Shown here: in pieces, positions 53,281-64,000 of the stretch | Layout: each line of letters starts with the position of its first letter | Position numbering within the stretch: position 1 is the first letter of the stretch | Assembly (NCBI GenBank): GCA_017654935.2 | Contig: CM065684.1 | Span: 63,769,594-63,833,593, forward strand | Source of the DNA: Phymorhynchus buccinoides | Taxonomy: Eukaryota; Mollusca; Gastropoda; Neogastropoda; Raphitomidae | Direction: 5' to 3' | Length of the DNA stretch: 64,000 bases | Made by a program: the position numbers and the translations under genes | Notes under the pieces: generated by a model | The model's database searches: none | The model's input: the letters and a program-made list of their open reading frames with translations, nothing else | What the model was told of the DNA's origin: nothing

Positions 53281-55722
53281 TCTACAACCTATGCTAACAA
53301 CCTATCCTAACAACCTATCCTAGCAACTTATCCTAACAACCTAAACAACCCATCCTAACAACCTATCCTAACAACCTATCCTAACAACCTATCCTAACAA
53401 CCTATCCTAACAACCTACAGAAACAACCTATCCTAACAACCTATCCTAACAACCTATCCTAACAACCATCCTAACAACCTATCCTAACAACCTATCCTAA
53501 CAACCTATCCTAACAACCTATCCTAACAACCTACCCTAACAACCTATCCTAACAACCTATCCTAACAACCTATCCTAACAACCTATCCTAACAACCTATC
53601 CTAACAACCTATCCTAACAACCTATCCTAACAACCTATCCTAACAACCTATGCTAACAACCTATCCTAACAACCTATCCTAACAACCTATCCTAACAACC
53701 TATCCTAACAACCTATCCTAACAACCTATCCTAACAACCTATCCTAACAACCTATCCTAACAACCTATCCTAACAACCTATGCTAACAACCTATCCTAAC
53801 AACCTATGCTAGTATCCTAACAACCTATGCTAGCAACCTATCCTAACAACCTATGCTAGCAACCTATCCTAACAACCTATGGCTAACAACCTATCCTAAC
53901 AACCTATCCTAACAACCTATCCTAACAACCTATCCTAACAACCTAACCCTACAACCCTATCCTAACAACCTATCCTAATCCTAACAACTATGCTAGCAAC
54001 CTATCCTAACAACCTATCCTAACAACCTATCCTAACAACCTATCCTAACAACCTATCCTAACAACCTATCCTAACAACCTATCCTAACAACCTATGCTAG
54101 CAACCTATCCTAACAACCTATCCTAACAACCTATCCTAACAACCTATCCTAACAACCTATCCTAACAACCTATCCTAACAACCTATCCTAACAACCTATC
54201 CTAACAACCTATCCTAACAACCTATCCTAACAACCTATCCTAACAACCTATCCTAACAACCTATCCTAACAACCTATCCTAACAACCTATCCTAACAACC
54301 TATCCTAACAACCTATCCTAACAACCTATCCTAACAACCTATCCTAACAACCTATCCTAACAACCTATCCTAACAACCTATCCTAACAACCTATCCTAAC
54401 AACCTATCCTAACAACCTATCCTAACAACCTATCCTAACAACCTATCCTAACAACCTATCCTAACAACCTATCCTAACAACCTATCCTAACAACCTATCC
54501 TAACAACCTATCCTAACAACCTATCCTAACAACCTATCCTAACAACCTATCCTAACAACCTATCCTAACAACCTATCCTAACAACCTATCCTAACAACCT
54601 ATCCTAACAACCTATCCTAACAACCTATCCTAACAACCTATCCTAACAACCTATCCTAACAACCTATCCTAACAACCTATCCTAACAACCTATCCTAACA
54701 ACCTATCCTAACAACCTATCCTAACAACCTATCCTAACAACCTATCCTAACAACCTATCCTAGCAACCTATCCTAACAACCTATCCTAACAACCTATCCT
54801 AACAACCTATCCTAGCAACCTATCCTAACAACCTATCCTAACAACCTATCCTAACAACCTATGCTAGCAACCTATCCTAACAACCTATCCTAACAACCTA
54901 TCCTAACAACCTATCCTAACAACCTATCCTAACAACCTATCCTAACAACCTATCCTAACAACCTATCCTAACAACCTATCCTAACAACCTATCCTAACAA
55001 CCTATCCTAACAACCTATCCTAACAACCTATCCTAACAACCTATCCTAACAACCTATCCTAACAACCTATCCTAACAACCTATCCTAACAACCTATCCTA
55101 ACAACCTATCCTAACAACCTATCCTAACAACCTATCCTAACAACCTATCCTAACAACCTATCCTAACAACCTATCCTAGCAACCTATCCTAACAACCTAT
55201 GCTAACAACCTATCCTAACAACCTATGCTAGCAACCTATCCTAACAACCTATCCTAACAACCTATCCTAACAACCTATCCTAACAACCTATCCTAACAAC
55301 CTATCCTAACAACCTATCCTAACAACCTATGCTAGCAACCTATCCTAACAACCTATGCTAGCAACCTATCCTAACAACCTATGCTAGCAACCTATCCTAG
55401 CAACCTATCCTAACAACCTATCCTAACAACCTATGCTAGCAACCTATCCTAACAACCTATGCTAACAACCTATCCTAACAACCTATCCTAACAACCTATC
55501 CTAACAACCTATCCTAACAACCTATCCTAACAACCTATCCTAACAACCTATCCTAACAACCTATCCTAACAACCTACCCTAACAACCTATCCTAACAACC
55601 TATCCTAACAACCTATCCTAACAACCTATCCTAACAACCTATCCTAACAACCTATCCTAACAACCTATCCTAACAACCTATCCTAACAACCTATCCTAAC
55701 AACCTATCCTAACAACCTATGC
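53281..55722 (+). repeat. 13-bp tandem array (CCTATCCTAACAA), ~2.4 kb
   Basis: About 185-190 copies of CCTATCCTAACAA. Most are identical; variants CCTATGCTAACAA, CCTATGCTAGCAA, CCTATCCTAGCAA and CCTACCCTAACAA are clustered near 53810-54000, 54755-54865 and 55175-55450. It contains no stop-free gene and is not a telomere repeat. Confidence 0.98.
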
Positions 55723-56000
55723 AACATTCGAGGGTCTTATGTCCCTCCGTTCAAACGCTACCATGGTAACGTAGATACATACATACATACATGCATACAA
55801 ACAGACAGCCCTAAAAACATGAACCAGCATCGCTTCGCGGTTGCGTATTTTCACTAGACGAGCATTACGCTTTACATGTTGGCGCATTCATGCGAAACAA
55901 TGTACAAGTTCAAACTTCATAATGTGAGCAAACTGTGTGAGTAGTCTTAGTTAGCAGAGGTCTACATTGTGTCCGTGCTTTCTACATTTCTTCTTTCGTT

Positions 56001-56500
56001 NNNNNNNNNNNNNNNNNNNNNNNNNNNNNNNNNNNNNNNNNNNNNNNNNNNNNNNNNNNNNNNNNNNNNNNNNNNNNNNNNNNNNNNNNNNNNNNNNNNN
56101 NNNNNNNNNNNNNNNNNNNNNNNNNNNNNNNNNNNNNNNNNNNNNNNNNNNNNNNNNNNNNNNNNNNNNNNNNNNNNNNNNNNNNNNNNNNNNNNNNNNN
56201 NNNNNNNNNNNNNNNNNNNNNNNNNNNNNNNNNNNNNNNNNNNNNNNNNNNNNNNNNNNNNNNNNNNNNNNNNNNNNNNNNNNNNNNNNNNNNNNNNNNN
56301 NNNNNNNNNNNNNNNNNNNNNNNNNNNNNNNNNNNNNNNNNNNNNNNNNNNNNNNNNNNNNNNNNNNNNNNNNNNNNNNNNNNNNNNNNNNNNNNNNNNN
56401 NNNNNNNNNNNNNNNNNNNNNNNNNNNNNNNNNNNNNNNNNNNNNNNNNNNNNNNNNNNNNNNNNNNNNNNNNNNNNNNNNNNNNNNNNNNNNNNNNNNN
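56001..56500. other. Assembly gap (500 N)
   Basis: Exactly 500 N, about 270 bp after the 13-bp array, so the array region may be incompletely assembled. Confidence 0.99.
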
Positions 56501-56762
56501 TTATCACGTTAGGTGAAATTACAGTGTGGTCTCGTACAAGCACAATACAATCAAAGAAACACATTTGCATGCATGAAAAATGGAAACAAAACTAAGGAAA
56601 AATGAATGACAAATCATGCTTCGCAAAAAAACATTTGAACATAGTTAGGGTCGATAGAATCTCATTTGTTCACCCCCACCCTACCCCAAACCCCCACCCT
56701 CTCCAAGTCACCTCAAGCTTTCACATATTTTTTGTCGCTTCCCGTTCCCAACATTTCATGCG

Positions 56763-57325
<563 letters not shown>

Positions 57326-57779
57326 GCACGCACTATATCTGAACAGTCTCGCATAATCACCGTCATGAGAGAAGATGTGGTGTTCTTTTCACAACTTTAC
57401 TATCTTTGAGTCACACAACGGGCTGCCTTATCTGAGTAAGGCCGACATTCACTTGCAATGTACCATACTTGATGATTATGGTGGTGCTTTTTCATTATTA
57501 TTATTTTTCATTCTAGTGCCAGTCCAACTATCATTTCAGGCGTTTCTCTGATTTTTAATAATTCATTTCTGTTCTTGCATATAACATGTTTGCCTTTGCC
57601 AGGCAGAATGTCCCCTATTGATATTGCGTACGTTGCTGTGGGACCTTAGGCAATTTTAGTTTGTTTGTTTTTGTCGTTTGTTTTATTTTGTTTTGTTTCT
57701 ATTGAAAGATTGAGTTGTAATAGGACGATAGCAAACCATGAATTGATTTATCATGCTATTTGCTTTCCTTCTCAGTCTT
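57326..57779. other. Unassigned sequence
   Basis: No gene or element recognised. Confidence 0.5.
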
Positions 57780-58556
57780 GGCCTCTGTCTCTGGATGTCT
57801 GGCTCTGTGTGTTTATCTCTGTCTCTGTGCATATCCCTGTCTGTCTCCCTATATGTCGCTCTGTGTGTTTATCTCTGTCTCTGTGTATATCCCTGTCTGT
57901 CTCCCTATATGTCGCTCTGTGTGTTTATCTCTGTCTCTGTGTATATCCCCGTCTGTCTCCCTATATGTCGCTCTGTGTGTTTATCTCTGTCTCTGTGTAT
58001 ATCCCCGTCTGTCTCCCTATATGTCGATCTGTGTGTTTATCTCTGTCTCTGTGCATATCCCCGTCTGTCTCCCTATATGTCGCTCTGTGTGTTTATCTCT
58101 GTCTCTGTGTATATCCCTGTCTGTCTCCCTATATGTCGCTCTGTGTGTTTATCTCTGTCTCTGTGTATATCCCCGTCTGTCTCCCTATATGTCGCTCTGT
58201 GTGTTTATCTCTGTCTCTGTGTATATCCCTGTCTGTCTCCCTATATGTCTCTCTGTGTGTTTATCTCTGTCTCTGTGCATATCCCCGTCTGTCTCCCTAT
58301 ATGTCGCTCTGTGTGTTTATCTCTGTCTCTGTGTATATCCCCGTCTGTCTCCCTATATGTCGATCTGTGTGTTTATCTCTGTCTCTGTGTATATCCCCGT
58401 CTGTCTCCCTATATGTCGCTCTGTGTGTTTATCTCTGTCTCTGTGTATATCCCTGTCTGTCTCCCTATATGTCGCTCTGTGTGTTTATCTCTGTCTCTGT
58501 GTATATCCCCGTCTGTCTCCCTATATGTCGCTCTGTGTGTTTATCTCTGTCTCTGT
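57780..58556 (+). repeat. 56-bp tandem array, left part (split by LINE)
   Basis: About 13.9 copies of a 56-bp unit (GTGTTTATCTCTGTCTCTGT, then GTATATCCC(C/T)GTCTGTC, then TCCCTATATGTCGCTCTGT). It lacks stops in all three forward frames, so long meaningless frames run through it. It continues at 60363 after the LINE. Confidence 0.96.
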
Positions 58557-60109
58557 CTCTCCGCTATTGTCAATGAATCCCTCACTTCAGGCTGCTTTCC
58601 CTCTGCACTAAAAACTGCTATCGTTCGACCTCTGCTCAAGAAATCTTCTCTAGACCCTGAAAACCTGAAAAACTACCGTCCTGTTTCCAACCTTTCCTTT
58701 TTGTCTAAAATCATTGAAAAGATCGCTCTTCTCCAACTCCAGGATCACCTTGACCGCAATAATCTACTCTATCCTTTGCAGTCTGCCTATCGCTCTGGTC
58801 ACAGTACCGAAACAGCTCTTCTGAAAATAGTCAATGATCTTCTCTGTGCTCTCGATGATGGTCAGATCTCTCTTCTCTCCCTACTAGACCTGTCCTCTGC
58901 CTTTGACACTATCGATCACCAAACACTTCTATCTCGACTTCAACATACCTTTGGCGTCTCTGACACAGCACTCTCGTGGTTTCATTCCTATCTCTCTGAT
59001 CGCACTCAAGTTGTCTCTGTTAATGGCCTCTCTTCTCGTTCAGCTGCTTTGGAGCATGGTGTTCCTCAGGGCTCTGTCTTGGGACCTATTCTCTTTGTCC
59101 TTTATACACAACCCATTTCCGACATTGTTTCTCATCATGGCATTTCCCATCACTGCTTCTCTGACGACAACCAGATTTACTCGTCTGCAGATCCTTCTCT
59201 GCTTCCATCCATTATTCAACGTACACAATCATGCATTGCTGACATTAAATCATGGATGACTAACAACAAGCTCCAACTGAACAATGGTAAAACAGAAATG
59301 ATTTTCATTGTACCCAAGAAACTCTTGTCAGCAAACTCTGTCCCCACTTCCATCCAGTTAGAAAACTCTCTTATCCACACTTCTACCACTGTACGCAATC
59401 TTGGCGTCACACTTGATCAGACTCTTTCCTTCCAAAACCAGATTTCCTCTGTCTGTCGTGCTTGTTACTTAGAACTTCGGCGCATTGGATCTGTAAGACA
59501 TCTTCTTTCCGAGGAAGCTACCAAAACTCTCATCTCTGCCTTCGTACTCTCCAGACTAGATTACTGTAATTCCCTTCTTGCTGGCTGCCCACAAACTGTT
59601 CTCGCTAAACTTAAAAAAATTCAAAACAATGCTGCTCGCCTTGTACTGAGGTGCTCCAAATTCTCTCATTCTACCCCTATGCTTGAATCTCTTCACTGGC
59701 TTCCTGTTGGAAAGCGTATCGACTACAAGCTCTCTCTGCTCTGTTACAAGTCCCTGAATGGTCTTGCTCCTTCTTATCTCACTGATCTCCTGAACCTTTA
59801 CACACCTCTTAGACAGTTACGCTCCTCTTCTGACACTTCTCTCCTCCAGATCCCTCGTTACCGCACCAGGACTCTCGGTGAACGTTCCTTCTCTTTTCAG
59901 GCCTCCTCTACTTGGAACAAACTCCCTCTTCCTCTCCGTTCTGCCAACTCCCTTTCTTCATTTAAGTCTTCCCTCAAAACCACTCTCTTCAAATCGTAGC
60001 CTGCTCTGTTCTTTTGGAAAGTAATTTTTGTCCCTTCTCTGCGCGTGTGTTTGTGTGCAGTGTGTGGTTTGTGCGGGCGTGTGTTGTGTTGTGGTGTGTC
60101 GTGTGGTGT

Positions 60110-60153
<44 letters not shown>

Positions 60154-60362
60154 GTTTGTGTGTGCGCGTGCATGTGTGTGTGTATGCGAGGAAATGTTTG
60201 ACATTCTCATATTTTCTACTGCTTGTTGTTGTTGCTGTTGTTGTTTGTTTTGTCTTTGTTTTGTGGGGGGGGGGGGGGGGGGTGTATTCATTTATTTGTT
60301 TATTATTGTAAGCGCTTAGGGCTTGTTTAAGATTAAGCGCATATAAATGCTCATTATTATTA
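58557..60362 (+). mobile_element. L2-like LINE with open reverse transcriptase frame, inserted in the 56-bp array
   Basis: About 480 codons are open to the stop at 59997-59999. Motifs in order: [106 protein letters not shown] and [20 protein letters not shown]. The 5' part (endonuclease and first reverse transcriptase blocks) is missing. The 3' UTR has a (GT)n tract (60108-60150), a G-run (60265-60283) and the tail AAGCGCATATAAATGC with ATTATTATTAT. The catalytic box is FSDD instead of FADD, as in the copy at 39749. The frame is fused by chance to the upstream repeat. Confidence 0.9.
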
Positions 60363-60620
60363 TATCCCTGTCTGTCTCCCTATATGTCGCTCTGTGTGTT
60401 TATCTCTGTCTCTGTGCATATCCCCGTCTGTCTCCCTATATGTCGCTCTGTGTGTTTATCTCTGTCTCTGTGCATATCCCCGTCTGTCTCCCTATATGTC
60501 GATCTGTGTGTTTATCTCTGTCTCTGTGTATATCCCTGTCTGTCTCCCTATATGTCGCTCTGTGTGTTTATCTCTGTCTCTGTGCATATCCCCGTCTGTC
60601 TCCCTATATGTCTCTCTGTG
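60363..60620 (+). repeat. 56-bp tandem array, right part
   Basis: About 4.6 copies of the same 56-bp unit, restarting at ATCCCTGTCTGTCTCCC directly after the LINE tail. Confidence 0.96.
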
Positions 60621-60746
60621 TGTCTTTGTGCGCGTTCGTACATGTGCGTGTGTGTATGTGTGCGCATGTATGTGTTTTTTGTGTATGTTTATGCCTCGAT
60701 GTGAACGCGGGCGTGCGAACATTGTACTGTGTGTTTATGTTAGTGT

Positions 60747-60813
<67 letters not shown>

Positions 60814-60880
60814 GTTTGTGTGTGTGTTTTGTGCCTCGTGTGTGAACGCGGGCGTGCGTGTGTTGTACTGTGTGTTTGTG

Positions 60881-60935
<55 letters not shown>

Positions 60936-61020
60936 GTGTGTGTGTGTGTGTGTGCGTGTGCGTGTGCATGTGTGTGTGTGTGTGTCGCATGTGTGTGTGC
61001 GTGCGTGCGCGCGCGCGCCC
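60621..61020 (+). repeat. (GT)n microsatellites with two related spacer copies
   Basis: Two (GT)n blocks (60738-60812 and 60883-60985), each preceded by a similar spacer TGTGAACGCGGGCGTGCG, so a larger unit of about 145 bp was duplicated. Ends in GCGCGCGC. Confidence 0.93.
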
Positions 61021-61855
61021 GCGATGTGTTTAAATTGTGGTGGGTTTGCACGCTATAATGAATTCCATTGTTGAAGGGCATTGTTCCTCTTGCCCCCCCA
61101 CTCTTACTGCTGATCTATTATGCAGGACGTCATTAGCAGTCTCAGGGGAGCAACATACAAGCACACTGTATCAGATCAAAGCAGCATGGAAACTGAGAGG
61201 AATAGGATAATAGTTCTAACACATTTGCCTTTGCCATGAAAACTCGAGCAGGTATATTCCGTGTGTGGCGATATAACAAATATGATTATAATATTTCTGT
61301 ATGTTATATTTTGTTCTGTCAAAGACACTGGTTCTGTGTGTAAGTTGCGTTCCATTTCATCATATCACATCAAGTTAGAAATAGAAAAAGAGACAGCCGA
61401 AACAGCACTGTCCTTAATTTGAAAAGAAAGGCTACCCCCACCAAAAGCTCACCAATATTGCGAAAGAACATAAAAGGGGGATGAGAGATATGCCGAAATG
61501 CTTATTTTATGTCATTCAAAATAAAGAAAGAATGGGGGGGAAAGAAATCCCTACAAGTGTATCGCCGAGCGGCAGATAAGTTCCCGAGCGGCTGAATGTG
61601 GGCACATGACAGCAGCATGACGCAGCTGCGCTCCAATGACAAAAAACTGAGCAATTGCCAAAATAAATAATACATAATATGTCTTTATAATGAGCGGTTG
61701 TAAATGACCGTTACAGATGGACCTATCGGCAGACCATAACCATTGTGACCTTGACCTTGACTTTTTTTTTGTACTAAATATTCGGAATTACAATAAGCCA
61801 ATGCATTTGCACACCAAACTTGAACATTGTAAGTCCAACGATGTGAAAGTATGGG
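61021..61855. other. Unassigned sequence
   Basis: No gene or element recognised. Confidence 0.5.
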
Positions 61856-62040
61856 CGGGTTCACATTAGACGCGTAAGTTCCGTACGGAAAACCCTAAAT
61901 AAGTGGAAGAAAGAAGGGTAAAAGTTTACGCATACATAGGGGAAATTCGGACACGTGTGCAAATCTTTTCCCTTCTTTGTTTCACTTATATATGGATTGC
62001 GCACGGGTTTCCGCATGGAATATCCGCTTATGTGTGTACA
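61856..62040. repeat. Unknown interspersed repeat, copy 1
   Basis: GGGTTCACATTAGACGCGTA through GGAATATCCGCTTA recurs at 63405-63570 with small differences, such as a 14-base insertion near 61915. Confidence 0.9.
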
Positions 62041-62490
62041 CGGCCATATGGCCACAAGAAGAAATTTACGTGTTCAAGGTCAAACTTCAAGGTCATGGTC
62101 AGCATGGTTATTATCTTTGTATGGGACCTTTTGTGTACTGTGATGCACCACCACAGTAAATTAGAAGCGACTCCATGCAACATGTCTTGAGATACAGCCT
62201 TGGGGTTCGAACCCCGTGATTTGCACGCACACGCGCACGAGCGCACAGACAAATTCATTATTATAATGTTATAGCTCTTTCATCAGAAAACGTTGTGGGA
62301 AAACCCCCGCATTGAAATACGTACGAAAGTTTGCGAAATATAAGCGATGATGTGTTTTGGGGTTTCAACTCCTTAATCAGCATGACATTGACTTTAAAAT
62401 AAAACTAATGCAATCAGTCAATAGGTAATGTCCTCTAAAACTTGTATGCTAAAAGTGATTGAAATAGACTAAATGGTTTTCAAGAAAACG
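62041..62490. other. Unassigned sequence
   Basis: A GGGGTTCGAACCCCGTG palindrome at about 62203-62219 looks like a tRNA T-arm/B box, but no A box was found, so no tRNA or SINE is called. Confidence 0.5.
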
Positions 62491-62502
62491 CGACCGGACG
62501 GA

Positions 62503-62542
<40 letters not shown>

Positions 62543-62588
62543 CGGACGGACGGACGGACGGACGGACGGACGGACGGGCGGACGGATG
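62491..62588 (+). repeat. (ACGC)n(ACGG)n tetranucleotide array
   Basis: About 11 ACGC units followed by about 10 ACGG units. Confidence 0.96.
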
Positions 62589-62643
62589 AAACAAAAGGCA
62601 CACTTCCCGAAGCTTCGCTCGGGAACTAATAAGATGAAAACGG

Positions 62644-62730
62644 TAAGCTTACAACGGTATAAGTAACATGAGCTTATTAACCAGCGGCGAAGCGAAAACT
62701 GGTTAATGGTTTCCTGGCTGACCATCTATC
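62644..62730. repeat. Unknown interspersed repeat, second block, copy 1
   Basis: CTTACAACGGTATAAGTAAC through AACTGGTTAATGGTTTCC recurs at 63566-63645, there directly joined to the repeat of 61856. Confidence 0.9.
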
Positions 62731-63404
62731 TATTTATGTGAACACGATAGCGTTTGAACGGAGGGATCCAGGACCCTCACATTGTGCATGCGGATAGGTA
62801 CTTAGAATATCTAGGCGAAGTTCGAAGATGAAGGTCATTGGTCAAAGGTCACGGTCACTGGAGCCGAAAATGCTGCCGTGCTGCTAGTTAAATCTAGCGT
62901 TTTTATGCCTTAGTTTCTGGTATGAGTCAATCTTGTATGAAGTGCAAGTGTAGGAGAGGTTGATTCCCCCAATGTAAGGGAAACTCTGAGTGTAATCGAT
63001 GGCTGGATGTCACAGATAGTCAGTTTCATCATTAGTGATGGATAGCGCGAGACGTATTGGGTCAAAGCGACCCAATGTCCCCAACACTGAGGTTAGCGTT
63101 ATTCTAAATGTAAACAGTCAACAGATCTTGTTAAATAAAATAAAAACAAAAACAACAACAACAACAACTGAACATTAAAGACCCACCACGTCACGTGCCA
63201 AAAATCATGGTTTCCACGTGTTTTCCCTCTAACGGCTGGTAAGAAATCTTCAGAAATCTTCTAAGCATAAGAGGGAATGAGACACGTGACGTGGGGGGTC
63301 TTTAAGAGTTGGAGCAACGCGCACGAATGTAAATGTGTGCGCCTGCACGTGCGTTGGCTTGTATGTGTTTAAACGTGCGTGCGTTCGTCGGTAAAACTTA
63401 GGCC
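62731..63404. other. Unassigned sequence
   Basis: Contains the inverted pair CACCACGTCACGTGCC / GGGAATGAGACACGTGACGTGG around 63183-63300, i.e. a short hairpin-like repeat. No gene. Confidence 0.45.
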
Positions 63405-63645
63405 GGGTTCACATTAGACGCGTAAGTTCCGTACGGAAAACCCTAAATAAGTGGAAGAAAGACGTATACGCATATTGGGAAAATTCGGACACGTGCGCAA
63501 ATCTTTTCCCTTCTTTGTTTCACTTATTTATGGATTGCGCACGGGTTTCCGCATGGAATATCCGCTTACAACGGTATAAGTAACATGAGCTTATTAACCA
63601 GCGGCGAAGCGAAAACTGGTTAATGGTTTCCTGGCTGACAATCTA
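63405..63645. repeat. Unknown interspersed repeat, copy 2 (both blocks fused)
   Basis: Joins the sequences of 61856-62040 and 62644-62730 with the 0.6 kb between them absent. This is either the ancestral compact form or a deletion. Confidence 0.85.
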
Positions 63646-63671
63646 TTCCTAGTACACGAACAAAAAATGTT

Positions 63672-63806
63672 TGGTGAGCGCTCCTTTTCCTTTTCGGCCC
63701 CATCAGTTTGGAACTCCTTACCACGCGAAATCCGCCATATCCAGTCCTTGCAATGTTTCAAATCAGCTCTCAAGACCCACCTGTTCAAGCTACATCACAA
63801 CCTTTA
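63672..63806 (+). pseudogene. L2-like LINE C-terminal fragment
   Basis: GERSFSFSAPSVWNSLPREI and RHIQSLQCFKSALKTHLFKL, then a stop. Same tail as the L2-like copies at 39749 and 58557, but a different subfamily by sequence. Only the last 44 codons remain. Confidence 0.75.
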
Positions 63807-63903
63807 AGCCACATTACTTCTGGACTCTATTCTCACACACACACTCCCCTCCCCCCATATTAGTTTCACTGTGTGTTGACTGCAATGTGTACGTCAGCTT
63901 TGT

Positions 63904-63906
<3 letters not shown>

Positions 63907-63991
<85 letters not shown>
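63907..63991 (+). repeat. (GA)n microsatellite at window end
   Basis: Pure GA dinucleotide for about 85 bp. Confidence 0.98.
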
Positions 63992-63994
<3 letters not shown>

Positions 63995-64000
63995 ATGTGT

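Noticed and set aside
53281..55722. Telomere-like or subtelomeric repeat (units contain CCTAAC)
   Set aside because: The unit is 13 bp and lacks the TTAGGG/CCCTAA core of animal telomeres. An ordinary minisatellite fits better.
57753..58556. A Cys/Leu/Ser-rich secreted or membrane protein encoded by the 56-bp array
   Set aside because: The array is stop-free in all three forward frames and the 56-bp unit changes frame each copy. There is no start context or splice evidence.
62195..62225. GGGGTTCGAACCCCGTG as part of a tRNA or SINE
   Set aside because: It is only a palindrome with a B-box-like core; no A box or body sequence was found nearby.

Overview
This window is animal genomic DNA with large introns, many LINE and SINE remnants, MITEs and a very high load of micro- and minisatellites. 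The organism is most likely a lophotrochozoan, probably a gastropod mollusc. That is inference from a tRNA-derived SINE, LINE tails ending near GCGCTATATAA, and intron-rich genes; no species is named by the sequence. There are two 500-N gaps, at 38767-39266 and 56001-56500.

Region 1 (1-8990) is a large inverted-repeat element of foldback type. Arms of about 1.9 and 2.4 kb each end in a 49-bp tandem array. A 4.6-kb centre holds an array of TGACGTAA-containing units and a broken zinc-finger transposase-like frame. The right arm carries a 243-bp piggyBac-like MITE that the left arm lacks.

Region 2 (10534-35974, minus strand) is the main gene: an amidase-signature hydrolase close to bacterial-type amidases. 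Ten exons are visible, with matching splice phases wherever they can be tested; the first coding exon was not found. The catalytic Lys, cis-Ser and Ser regions lie on successive exons c, d and e. Six exons read cleanly. Four (a, d, g, h) carry small indels, so the locus is either a recent pseudogene or poor consensus sequence.

The most unusual observation is that the introns are filled with minisatellites whose repeat unit is a copy of the adjoining exon edge, including its splice acceptor or donor. This holds for at least seven of the ten exons (c, d, e, g, h, i, j), on both sides of exon e, and marginally for an eighth (exon a).

Region 3 (39.2-47.4 kb) is a nest of retrotransposons. An L2-like LINE sits in an older LINE, and another LINE plus a SINE sit in a Jockey-like LINE. 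Inverted-repeat and SINE insertions follow. Region 4 (47893-48578, plus strand) is the intact last exon of a CSKMT/METTL12-like methyltransferase. Region 5 (49-64 kb) is mostly repeats: two near-identical mariner-like MITEs, a 2.4-kb array of a 13-bp unit, a 56-bp array split by an L2-like LINE whose reverse transcriptase frame is still open, and duplicated unknown interspersed sequence near the right end.
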